From Ligaoa zhengdingensis (GTDB taxonomy: Bacteria > Bacillota > Clostridia > Oscillospirales > Ruminococcaceae): a stretch of DNA of 64,000 nt. The notes beneath the pieces were generated by a model. The model did no database searches and was not told where the DNA came from. It saw nothing but the letters and a program-made list of their open reading frames with translations. The stretch lies in contig NZ_JACRST010000006.1 in NCBI RefSeq assembly GCF_014384885.1, positions 1 to 64,000 of the forward strand, given 5' to 3'. This document shows, in pieces, positions 51,625 to 60,036 of the stretch (the stretch's first letter is position 1; each line of letters begins with the position of its first letter). Made by a program: the position numbers and the translations under genes.

Positions 51625-53399
51625 TTCTGAACGCTTTGGTCCGCTATTATGAGGACCTGGCTCAGCAGGGGACGCTCTCCCCCCAGGGCTGGGTCCGCAC
51701 CAAGGTTTCGTTCGCGCTGAACCTATCCCCCAGCGGGGAACTGCTGGGCCTGATTCCCCTGATGCAGGAGGTTCAGCGGGGGAAAAAGACGGTGGAAATT
51801 CCACAGGAATTCAATCTACCCCAGCCGGTCAAACGGACGGTGGGCATCGCATCCAATTTTCTGTGGGACAACGCCACCTATCTGCTGGGCCTCGACAGCA
51901 AGGGAAGGCCGCAGCGGACATTGGATTGCTTTTCTAACTGCCGGGAACTGCATATCCGGCTGCTGGACCCGGTGGACAGCCCCGCCGCGCGTGCGGTAAA
52001 GGCCTTTTTTTTCAACTGGCAGCCGGAATGCATCGCCGGACACCCGGCCCTGGCGCCCTACCTGGAGGAGCTGTCCAAGGGAGGGAATCTCATCTTTTTG
52101 GTGGACGGCATGGAATTCGCGCACGACGACCCGGATATCCGGCGGGCCTGGGACCGAACCCTGACCTCCGACGGGGACGCGCCCGTCCTGCGCTGTCTCG
52201 TCACGGGGGAGCAGGCGCCCATCGCCCGCCTCCACCCCAGCATCAAGGGCGTGAAGGGCGGCCAGCCCACCGGCACCTCCCTGGTGTCCTTTAACGCCCC
52301 TTCTTTTGAGTCTTACGGTCACGAGCAGGGTCTCAACGCCCCGGTGGGCGAGTATGCCGCTTTCGCCTATACCGCGGCCCTCAACTACCTGGTGGCGGAC
52401 AGCGCCCACTGCAAACAGATCGGGGAGATGACCGTGGTCTACTGGGCCCAGGGCGCCGATCCGTCCTATCAGGACGCCTTCAGCGGCGCGTTTGATCCCA
52501 GCTCTTCCGCTGTGGACGATGCGCTGCTGGACGGCCTGTTCACCAAGATCGCCGGCGGCCGCGCCCCCAACCTGGAGGCGCTGGAGCGCCTCGATATGTC
52601 CACCCCCTTTTACATCCTTGGGCTCGCTCCCAACGCGAGCCGCCTCTCCGTGCGCTTTTTCCTGCGGGGGGAATTCGGCGGCTTTCTTCGGAATCTGAAG
52701 GCCCATTACGACCGGTTGGACATCGCCCGCGCGCCCTATGAGCGCGCCTATCTTTCCGCCTTCGCCCTGCTGCGCGAGGTGGTCAACCCCAACGCCCGGG
52801 AAAAGAACCCACCCGGCCCCATGTCCAGTTCCCTGCTGCGCGCCATCCTGACCGACACCTATTATCCGCAGTCGCTGGTGAACGGGGTGATGCTGCGCAT
52901 CCGGGCCGAACAGGACAACGACGAAAAGCATATCCGGAAGATCAGCAGGGGCCGTGCCGCCATCCTGAAGGCCTGGCTCCTGAAAAATAAGCCAAATTTA
53001 TCTGCAAAGGAGGCCCTCACCGTGTCACTCAACGAATCCTGCAATTCCCTGCCCTATGTGTTGGGGCGCATCTTCTCTGTGCTGGAATCCGTTCAGAAGA
53101 AAGCCAATCCTAAATTGAACGCCACCATCAAGGATCGGTATTTCAATTCCGCTTCCACCACGCCCGCAACCGTCTTCCCTGTGCTGCTGCGCCTTTCCAA
53201 TGCTCATATACATAAGCTGCGGGGCAAGAAGGCGGACGAGTATGAAAATCGGCTGGGCAGCTTGATGAATCGCATCGAGATGAACGAGCACCCCTACCCC
53301 GCCCGTCTCACGCTGGAGGAGCAGGGCATCTTCATCCTGGGGTACTACCATCAGACCCAGGTCCTGAAAAATGAAACGGAGGATGTTGAGAATGGCTGA
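51621..53399 (+). CDS. cas8c: Cas8c (Csd1) large subunit
   Basis: 592 aa from ATG 51621, overlapping cas5c by ATGA. MILNALVRYYEDLAQQGTLS at the N-terminus, then KTVEIPQEFNLPQPVKRTVG and ASNFLWDNATYLLGLDSKGR, is typical of Csd1. It recognises the PAM within the I-C Cascade. Also supplies an internal small subunit (Cas11c) in this subtype; GTG/ATG codons near 53010 would allow it. Confidence 0.95.
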   Translation: MILNALVRYYEDLAQQGTLSPQGWVRTKVSFALNLSPSGELLGLIPLMQEVQRGKKTVEIPQEFNLPQPVKRTVGIASNFLWDNATYLLGLDSKGRPQRTLDCFSNCRELHIRLLDPVDSPAARAVKAFFFNWQPECIAGHPALAPYLEELSKGGNLIFLVDGMEFAHDDPDIRRAWDRTLTSDGDAPVLRCLVTGEQAPIARLHPSIKGVKGGQPTGTSLVSFNAPSFESYGHEQGLNAPVGEYAAFAYTAALNYLVADSAHCKQIGEMTVVYWAQGADPSYQDAFSGAFDPSSSAVDDALLDGLFTKIAGGRAPNLEALERLDMSTPFYILGLAPNASRLSVRFFLRGEFGGFLRNLKAHYDRLDIARAPYERAYLSAFALLREVVNPNAREKNPPGPMSSSLLRAILTDTYYPQSLVNGVMLRIRAEQDNDEKHIRKISRGRAAILKAWLLKNKPNLSAKEALTVSLNESCNSLPYVLGRIFSVLESVQKKANPKLNATIKDRYFNSASTTPATVFPVLLRLSNAHIHKLRGKKADEYENRLGSLMNRIEMNEHPYPARLTLEEQGIFILGYYHQTQVLKNETEDVENG

Positions 53400-54279
53400 A
53401 GCAATCAAGAATCGTTATGAATTTGTGATCCTGTTCGACGTGGAAAACGGGAATCCCAACGGCGACCCAGATGCGGGCAATATGCCCCGCATCGACTCCG
53501 AGACCGGTTACGGCATCGTCACCGACGTCTGCCTCAAGCGCAAAATCCGCAACTATGTGCTGACCGCCAGAGAAGGCGAACCCGGCTACGACATCTACAT
53601 CCACGAAAGCGTACCGCTGAACGTCAGCGACAAACGTGCGTATGAATACCTGGGCGTGCAGGCGGCGGACGCCAAAAAGCTCAAGAAAAACGATCCGGAC
53701 ATCGACCGGAAAATCAGGGACTTTATGTGCCAAAACTTTTACGACATCCGCACCTTTGGCGCTGTGATGACCACCTTTGTGAGTGCAGCGCTCAACTGCG
53801 GGCAGGTGCGCGGTCCGGTGCAGCTAGGCTTTGCCCGCAGCATTGACCCGATCATGCCGCAGGAGGTCACCATCACCCGTGTCGCCACTGTGGCCGAGGA
53901 TGACCCAGGAAAAAAAGGCATCGTGGGGCCCAAATATGTGGTGCCGTACGCCCTGTACCGGGCGGAAGGCTACATCTCCGCCAACCTGGCCCGCAAATCC
54001 ACCGGCTTTTCCGAAGAGGACCTTTCCCTGCTGTGGGAGGCGATCATCAACATGTTTGAGCACGACCGTTCCGCTGCCCGCGGCAAGATGGCGGTGCGAG
54101 AATTGGTGGTCTTCCGCCACGACAGCGAACTGGGCAACGCGCCCTCCCACAAGCTGTTCGATATCATCTCTGTCAAACGCAGGGACGGGGTGGATTATCC
54201 CCGCAGTTATGGCGACTACGAGGTGACGGTGGATACCGCCGCCGTCCCCGAGGGCGTCACCTGCACGCGGATGGTCTGA
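53392..54279 (+). CDS. cas7c: Cas7c (Csd2) backbone subunit
   Basis: 295 aa from ATG 53392, 8-nt overlap with cas8c. FVILFDVENGNPNGDPDAGN is the Csd2 signature, with GYGIVTDVCLKRKIRNYV. It coats the crRNA in Cascade. Confidence 0.96.
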   Translation: MAEAIKNRYEFVILFDVENGNPNGDPDAGNMPRIDSETGYGIVTDVCLKRKIRNYVLTAREGEPGYDIYIHESVPLNVSDKRAYEYLGVQAADAKKLKKNDPDIDRKIRDFMCQNFYDIRTFGAVMTTFVSAALNCGQVRGPVQLGFARSIDPIMPQEVTITRVATVAEDDPGKKGIVGPKYVVPYALYRAEGYISANLARKSTGFSEEDLSLLWEAIINMFEHDRSAARGKMAVRELVVFRHDSELGNAPSHKLFDIISVKRRDGVDYPRSYGDYEVTVDTAAVPEGVTCTRMV

Positions 54280-54289
54280 ATTCGGCGCG

Positions 54290-54958
54290 ATGGAATATCA
54301 AGAAGACGAATTTCTGGCGATTTCCGGCATCCAGCATTTTTGCTACTGCCGCCGCCAGTGGGCGTTGGCCTATCTGGAGCAGCAATGGGCTGAAAACCTG
54401 CTGACCACTCAGGGGAAGCTGCTCCACGAGCGCGCCCATGACGACCAGTTTACCGAGAAACGAAACGATCTGCTGGTGAGCCGCGGCCTGTCGGTATCCT
54501 CCCGGACACTGGGGCTCTATGGTATATGCGATGTGGTGGAGTTCCGCGCATCCCCTTCCGGCGTTCCTTTGGCCAACCGTGAGGGTCTCTGGCTGCCCGT
54601 CCCTGTGGAATATAAGCGCGGAAGGCCCAAGGATCATCAGGCGGACGAGCTCCAGCTCTGCGCACAAGCGATCTGCCTGGAGGAGATGTTCTGCTGTGCG
54701 GTGCCGAAGGGATATCTCTATTACGGAGAGCCCCGGCGCCGTACAGCGGTGGACTTGGACGATGTTCTGCGCCAAACCGTCGCTCAAATGGCTGAGGAGA
54801 TGCACACCCTCTTCCGCCGCGGCTATACGCCCCGGGTGAAACCGGGCAAACAGTGCCGCGCCTGTTCCCTCGTTGACCTTTGCATGAGCCGGTTGGAACG
54901 GAGACCTTCTGTCTCCGACTATCTGCAATCCTATCTGGGAGGCGACGACGACCCATGA
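54290..54958 (+). CDS. cas4: Cas4 nuclease of the adaptation module
   Basis: 222 aa. Fe-S cysteines (FCYCRRQWALAYLEQQW; CRACSLVDLCMSRLERR) bracket a PD-DEXK core (LPVPVEYKRGRPK, DELQLCAQAICLEEMF). In I-C systems Cas4 works with Cas1-Cas2 to choose PAM-proximal spacers. Confidence 0.93.
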   Translation: MEYQEDEFLAISGIQHFCYCRRQWALAYLEQQWAENLLTTQGKLLHERAHDDQFTEKRNDLLVSRGLSVSSRTLGLYGICDVVEFRASPSGVPLANREGLWLPVPVEYKRGRPKDHQADELQLCAQAICLEEMFCCAVPKGYLYYGEPRRRTAVDLDDVLRQTVAQMAEEMHTLFRRGYTPRVKPGKQCRACSLVDLCMSRLERRPSVSDYLQSYLGGDDDP

Positions 54959-55986
54959 GACATCTGCTCAACACCTTGTTTGTCTTTACAGAGGACAGCT
55001 ATCTCGCACTGGAAGCGGAAAATGTTGTCGTATTAAACGGAGATCGGGAGCTGGGGCGCTTTCCGCTGCTCACTCTGGAAAATATCCTTTCCTTCAGCTA
55101 CCGCGGGGCAAGCCCCGCACTGATGGGAGCCTGTGCCCAACGCAATGTGGCCCTCTGCTTCTTCTCCCCTCAGGGGCGGTTCCTGGCCCGGGTTTGCGGG
55201 CAAACGCGCGGGAATGTTCTGCTGCGAAAGGAACAATACCGCCGTTCCGACAGCCCGGAACAGAGCTGCCTCATCGCCCGCAACATGATCGCCGGCAAGC
55301 TGTCCAACAGCCGTTGGGTGTTGGAACGTGCAACGCGGGATCACCCGCTGCAGGTGGATGTTTCCAAACTAAAGCGAGCCTCCGGCCTGCTTCTGAACGC
55401 GGCTCGCGCTGCCGCATCCTGTGAGGATCTCGGCGTCCTCCGCGGATTGGAGGGGGAAGCCGCCACCCGATATTTCGATGTCTTGGATCAGTTGATCCTG
55501 CAAAACAAAGCCGACTTTTCCTTTCAGGGCCGCTCCCGGCGGCCTCCACTGGACCCGGTAAACGCACTCCTTTCCTATGGATACACACTGCTGGCCCATG
55601 ATTGTGCCGCAGCATTGGAAGCCGTTGGGCTGGACCCCTATGTGGGATTTCTGCATCGCGACCGGCCGGGGCGCACCTCCCTGGCGTTGGACCTCATGGA
55701 GGAGCTGCGCGCTATCTTTGTGGACCGCCTGGCAATCACCCTGATTAATGTGCGGACCATCCAGGCCAAACACTTCCAAACGAAAGAAAATGGCGCCGTT
55801 TGGCTGACGGAGGATGGGCGAAAGGCTTTTACCTCCGCTTGGCAGAACAAAAAACGGGAAACCCTTGTCCATCCTTACTTAAATGAAAAGGTGCCTTGGG
55901 GATTGATCCCTTATATCCAAGCCCTTTTATTGGTCCGTTTTTTGCGAGGCGATCTGGACGCATATCCGCCTTTCTTATGGAAATGA
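54955..55986 (+). CDS. cas1: Cas1 integrase
   Basis: 343 aa from ATG 54955 (ATGA overlap with cas4). ENVVVLNGDRELGRFPLLTL, the catalytic GLDPYVGFLHRDRPGRTSLA (His) and LDLMEELRAIFVDRLAITLI (Asp/Glu) are typical of type I-C Cas1. The catalytic residues are intact. Confidence 0.95.
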   Translation: MRHLLNTLFVFTEDSYLALEAENVVVLNGDRELGRFPLLTLENILSFSYRGASPALMGACAQRNVALCFFSPQGRFLARVCGQTRGNVLLRKEQYRRSDSPEQSCLIARNMIAGKLSNSRWVLERATRDHPLQVDVSKLKRASGLLLNAARAAASCEDLGVLRGLEGEAATRYFDVLDQLILQNKADFSFQGRSRRPPLDPVNALLSYGYTLLAHDCAAALEAVGLDPYVGFLHRDRPGRTSLALDLMEELRAIFVDRLAITLINVRTIQAKHFQTKENGAVWLTEDGRKAFTSAWQNKKRETLVHPYLNEKVPWGLIPYIQALLLVRFLRGDLDAYPPFLWK

Positions 55987-55995
55987 GGGGAATAA

Positions 55996-56286
55996 ATGTT
56001 AGTACTCGTCACTTATGATGTAAATACGGAGGATTCTGCGGGGAAAAAGCGCCTGCGCCAGGTAGCCAAGGCCTGCATCAGCCGAGGACAACGGGTGCAA
56101 AACTCCGTATTTGAATGTGTCTTGGATGCCTCCCAGTGTGCAGAACTGGAACATAAGCTGGAATCCATCATTGATCCGGCCCGCGACAGCCTTCGCTTTT
56201 ATTACTTGGGGAACCGATATCACACCAAGGTAAAGCATGTCGGCGCCAAACCTTCCTATGATGCGGAGGGGGTGTTATTTCTATAA
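55996..56286 (+). CDS. cas2: Cas2 nuclease/adaptor
   Basis: 96 aa. MLVLVTYDVNTEDSAGKKRL at the start and VQNSVFECVLDASQCAELEH are standard. Partners Cas1 in spacer capture. Confidence 0.95.
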   Translation: MLVLVTYDVNTEDSAGKKRLRQVAKACISRGQRVQNSVFECVLDASQCAELEHKLESIIDPARDSLRFYYLGNRYHTKVKHVGAKPSYDAEGVLFL

Positions 56287-56475
56287 ATCCGCCTCCCCAA
56301 CGAATGTGCGAAACCCAAGTAAACAGAGTTTTCCCGGGAGGCTCGCACCCAAAAATTAGTACCCCAAATGCCAAAAATCAGGAATGTGAGCTTACATTGG
56401 GGATATTTTCGCTCTTTTCCCAGCTAATTTGACGAAAACAAACGATTTTTCTCGTCTTTTTTCTCTCTTTTTGCA
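56287..56475 (+). promoter_or_regulatory. CRISPR leader
   Basis: 189 bp between cas2 and the first repeat, AT-rich towards the array with a T-rich end (TTTTTTCTCTCTTTTTGCA). No gene. It should hold the array promoter; no clear -10/-35 pair was settled. Confidence 0.6.
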
Positions 56476-57637
56476 GTCGTCCTCCGCGAGGAGGACGTGG
56501 GTAGAAACATGATAAGAGAATACATAAGAATAAAAGAGAATAAGTCGTCCTCCGCGAGGAGGACGTGGGTAGAAACCAAGTGCAAGTCCTTATTGATTAC
56601 CTTACTATGACGTCGTCCTCCGCGAGGAGGACGTGGGTAGAAACTATAATTATACTTTTTCTTCGTCTCAATCTTCTGTCGTCCTCCGCGAGGAGGACGT
56701 GGGTAGAAACAATTTGGTCAGAAGTCAAATACCCCCCAGAACTAGTCGTCCTCCGCGAGGAGGACGTGGGTAGAAACGCCACCCTGCAAAGCGAGGTCAA
56801 CCGCCTCATAGGTCGTCCTCCGCGAGGAGGACGTGGGTAGAAACTTAAAATCTACCGCCATAATCTGACCGCGCAGACGTCGTCCTCCGCGAGGAGGACG
56901 TGGGTAGAAACACAAATGTAACGCCTATGCTTACAATAAGGGATGGTCGTCCTCCGCGAGGAGGACGTGGGTAGAAACGCTCATCACCATCCGTCCAAGT
57001 ACGCCAGCGGGGTCGTCCTCCGCGAGGAGGACGTGGGTAGAAACTTAGCCTGTTGACGGGCATTCCAGCGCATATGGTCGTCCTCCGCGAGGAGGACGTG
57101 GGTAGAAACGGAGTGAGTAGGCGACGCTTGGCGCAAAGGCATGGTCGTCCTCCGCGAGGAGGACGTGGGTAGAAACATGTCGTTGTGCCAAAAGTAGAGT
57201 ACGCCAGACGGGTCGTCCTCCGCGAGGAGGACGTGGGTAGAAACATAATTTCCCGATGAATGATTATTTGTGGTTTGTGTCGTCCTCCGCGAGGAGGACG
57301 TGGGTAGAAACCCTGAAACTCGGTGTAACCGATATCTTCAGGGGTGTCGTCCTCCGCGAGGAGGACGTGGGTAGAAACTTTGATGCCAAACAGTTCTCCG
57401 AGGCGCAGAGCGGGTCGTCCTCCGCGAGGAGGACGTGGGTAGAAACTTAGCCTTAGCCTGTTGACGGGCATTCCAGCGCATGTCGTCCTCCGCGAGGAGG
57501 ACGTGGGTAGAAACCGGGTAGAGAAATCCAATGGGGAGCGGATCGGCGGTCGTCCTCCGCGAGGAGGACGTGGGTAGAAACGTTAAATACGCAACTGTCG
57601 AAATATGTCGTGATGGTCGTCCTCCGCGAGGAGGACG
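56476..57637 (+). CRISPR. type I-C CRISPR array: 18 repeats, 17 spacers
   Basis: Repeat of 33 bp starting GTCGTCCTCC, loop GCGA, GGAGGAC and ending GTGGGTAGAAAC. First 17 copies are identical; the 18th (57616-57637) keeps only the first 22 bp. Spacers are 32-35 bp. Spacer 9 (57045-57076) and spacer 15 (57447-57481) come from the same protospacer, offset by 6 bp. The leader side is the left end. The right end is cut off next to the recombinase gene. Long ORFs across the array on either strand are artefacts of the repeat. Confidence 0.98.
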
Positions 57638-57665
57638 CAGTTCATTAACTCCCTTGTTTAACCTC

Positions 57666-59228
57666 TCATACTGCTGCATCGCCCAACAGCACCGTGATAC
57701 AGCCCGGCAATCGGTAGAGAAACACTTCCAAACGTTCCCGTCCGTAGACGATCATGTAATCCAGCAGACTCCGATAGAACAATTCCTCCGCCACCCCACC
57801 CGACAACATCCCACGCAGCGAGGCGGCGATTTCGTCCAGCGCTTCACTCCGGTTGTCTCCACTCGCTTTCTCGGATATCCGCCGAGTAAGCTCCGCTTCC
57901 AGGTCCCCAAGCTCCCGCTGATATTTTTGAGACAAATTCATAAAGTCTGGCCTTCCGATCTCCTGCATGAGATAGGCCTCGATCAAGCGCTCCCTTCTGC
58001 TTTGAACCTGCCGCATCTTGGCGCTCAACTGTTTTTGATCCTGACCGCTTTGCGGCGCTGCCAATGCTGGTTCGATCACCTCAAGCAGCCCGGCCACCAT
58101 CTCCTCCCGCTCGATCTCCAATGACCGGACCACCTGCCCCATCACCAACAGCAAATCTTCGTGCCCCAATTGACGGCCGTCGCAGCCCAACCGGTTCCCC
58201 GCAGCGTCAATGTGGGGCCGCCCCCAGTTGGCCGCCTGTTGACATCGCCATGCCCTGTAGTCACTGCCATCCTTCCGCTTTTTGATACGAGGAACAAAGG
58301 GCGCGCCGCAGACGCCGCATCGTAGCTTGCCCGAAAAACAATAGCGGTTGGAATGTCGGGAGCGCTGATCCCCGCTTGGAGCGCGGCGGGCGAGCTCTTT
58401 CTGAGCCCGCTCCCACAGTCCCCGGTCGACGATGGGTGGATGGTGGTCGCGGAGAACGACGAGCTCCTCCTCGCCGCAGTTCCGTTTTTTCTCGTGAGTG
58501 AGGTAATCGGGCGTGATAGTCTTTTTCTGAACCAGGTCGCCGCAGTACTTTTCGTTGCGCAGAGCCCGCAGAATGGCGGTGTTCGACCACTGCTGCGCAC
58601 AGCGAAAGGTGGGAATGCCCGCCTCCCGCAGCTCCCTGGCGATGACGTGGGTCCCCTTCCCCTCCACAACAAATTTATGAAAAATCAGGCGGACGACTTC
58701 GGCGCCCTCTTCGTTGATGGAAATCTCCCCGCCCTTTACGTCGTAGCCCAGCAGGCTGCGCCCGAATACCACCCCCTGCTCCATCCGGCGTTTCTGGCCC
58801 CACTTTACCCGGTCGGAGGTCTTGCGGCTCTCCTCCTGGGCGATGGAAGCCATAATCGTGAGGCGAAGCTCAGCGTCCGGGTCGAGCGTGTTGATATTGT
58901 CCCGCAAAAATATCACTCCGACGCCCCATTCCTTGAGCTTGCGGGTGTAGTAGATGCTGTCCAGTGTGTTGCGCGCGAACCGGCTGATCTCTTTGGTGAG
59001 CAGGAGGTCGAACCTGCGGTTTTGAGCGTCGCCGATCATTTTGTGAAAGGAGCGCCGCTTTTTTGTGTTTGTTCCGGTGATCCCCTCGTCCACGTAGAGC
59101 TCTGTAAGCTGCCACTGCGGGTTGTTCCGGATGTATTCGCAAAAGTATCGCTTCTGGCTTTCGAGGGAATTGGCCTGATCCTCCTTATCGGTAGATACTC
59201 TACAGTAGGCGGCGACTCTCTGCATCAT
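57666..59228 (-). CDS. serine recombinase (large, resolvase-type)
   Basis: 520 aa. RVAAYCRVSTDKEDQANSLE carries the catalytic Ser. LTKEISRFARNTLDSIYYTR contains the conserved Arg pair. The recombinase domain (GRSLLGYDVKGGEISINEEG) and zinc ribbon (LRCGVCGAPFVPRIKKRKDG) follow, then a long coiled coil. It is an integrase of mobile elements. Its 3' end lies 28 bp from the truncated last CRISPR repeat. Confidence 0.93.
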   Translation of the reverse strand: MMQRVAAYCRVSTDKEDQANSLESQKRYFCEYIRNNPQWQLTELYVDEGITGTNTKKRRSFHKMIGDAQNRRFDLLLTKEISRFARNTLDSIYYTRKLKEWGVGVIFLRDNINTLDPDAELRLTIMASIAQEESRKTSDRVKWGQKRRMEQGVVFGRSLLGYDVKGGEISINEEGAEVVRLIFHKFVVEGKGTHVIARELREAGIPTFRCAQQWSNTAILRALRNEKYCGDLVQKKTITPDYLTHEKKRNCGEEELVVLRDHHPPIVDRGLWERAQKELARRAPSGDQRSRHSNRYCFSGKLRCGVCGAPFVPRIKKRKDGSDYRAWRCQQAANWGRPHIDAAGNRLGCDGRQLGHEDLLLVMGQVVRSLEIEREEMVAGLLEVIEPALAAPQSGQDQKQLSAKMRQVQSRRERLIEAYLMQEIGRPDFMNLSQKYQRELGDLEAELTRRISEKASGDNRSEALDEIAASLRGMLSGGVAEELFYRSLLDYMIVYGRERLEVFLYRLPGCITVLLGDAAV

Positions 59229-59296
59229 GGGCGCCTTCTTTCTTTCATATAGGGCCGCTTTTGTCGCATCGGTCCCACCTCAAGGACGGCTGAAAT

Positions 59297-59512
59297 TCAT
59301 TTGAACCGTCTTTCCGGAAGGACTTCTTCAGCTTTCTCTGACAAGGCGCGGGCACATCGGTCGTACTGTTCCCGGGTGAGCTTCCCCTGCCCTACAAGCC
59401 CCAGCAGCAAAGCCTCCTCTACCTGGTGGAGAAAGGCCCGGTTTTGCCGCAGATCGGCATTCTGAATCGCCGCATCCGGCATAATCTGAATCTGGAGTTT
59501 GCCGTGGCGCAT
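59297..59512 (-). CDS. small protein preceding the recombinase
   Basis: 71 aa from ATG 59512, with GGAAGGGG 9 nt upstream. RHGKLQIQIMPDAAIQNADL and VEEALLLGLVGQGKLTREQY followed by DRCARAL resemble the short SHOCT-like proteins that often precede such recombinases. Probably part of the same mobile unit. Confidence 0.6.
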   Translation of the reverse strand: MRHGKLQIQIMPDAAIQNADLRQNRAFLHQVEEALLLGLVGQGKLTREQYDRCARALSEKAEEVLPERRFK

Positions 59513-59542
59513 GGCGAACATCCCCTTCCGCTGTGAATTCAG

Positions 59543-59588
59543 GCATATAAAAATACCAGCCGCATCTGCGACTGGTATTTTTATATGC
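59543..59588. terminator. long inverted repeat / bidirectional terminator
   Basis: 17-bp perfect arms (GCATATAAAAATACCAG and its complement) around a 12-nt loop, T-runs on both strands. Lies 3' of the rtcB-DUF503 pair and 5' of the recombinase unit. About 165 bp between it and DUF503 show no gene. Confidence 0.6.
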
Positions 59589-59754
59589 ATCTGGGCTTGG
59601 ACGGTATGTGGCCTCAAAATGAACAGGGCCCCAGCGGGCCGCCGGAACCCTGTGCGGTCAATTTTATCTCTGCGGATTGCGGCGGCCAATATGGAAAGCA
59701 TCGCCGGTAATCCAATTGAGAATTTGGTTTATCTCTTCTCTCAACTTCACGTTG

Positions 59755-60036
59755 TCAAAGAAGTTCCCTCTCCACCGCGACCACTTCCGCCTCGGTATTC
59801 GCCTCTACAAAGGCGAGGACATGATCGAGAATACTGTCCGCCTGTGCGGAATCTGTGGCGACGGCCGCCGCGCTGATGACAAGAAGCTGGTGGGTGTCCT
59901 GCTCGTCCGTCTCAGCTACAGAGACATTGAACTTGTTCCGCAGCTTCGCCAGCAGGCTGCGGAGTTCCATCCGCTTTTCCTTGAGGGAATGCACCCAGGG
60001 TGCGCGCAGCCGCAGGGTCAGCACCGCGACGGTCAT
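59755..60036 (-). CDS. DUF503 (YlxP-like) protein
   Basis: 93 aa. VLTLRLRAPWVHSLKEKRME, LRSLLAKLRNKFNVSVAETD and a late HVLAFVEANTEAEVVAVERE match DUF503, whose exact role is unclear. Start overlaps the rtcB stop (ATGA). Confidence 0.85.
   Translation of the reverse strand: MTVAVLTLRLRAPWVHSLKEKRMELRSLLAKLRNKFNVSVAETDEQDTHQLLVISAAAVATDSAQADSILDHVLAFVEANTEAEVVAVERELL

Noticed and set aside
51816..52931. 371-aa minus-strand ORF
   Set aside because: Antisense shadow of cas8c.
56845..57531. 228-aa minus-strand ORF of repeated FLPTSSSRRTT-like units
   Set aside because: It is the CRISPR array read as protein; the repeat plus spacer length creates a periodic open frame.
56476..57637. Self-targeting of the prophage by a spacer
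   Set aside because: Reading the spacers against the prophage by eye gave no convincing match; an exact search of all 17 spacers on both strands would be needed to settle it.
59229..59360. Second recombination site matching the cotJC break (shared CATCGGT or ACATCGGT)
   Set aside because: Only 7-8 shared bases, which is expected by chance; no cotJC 3' sequence adjoins.
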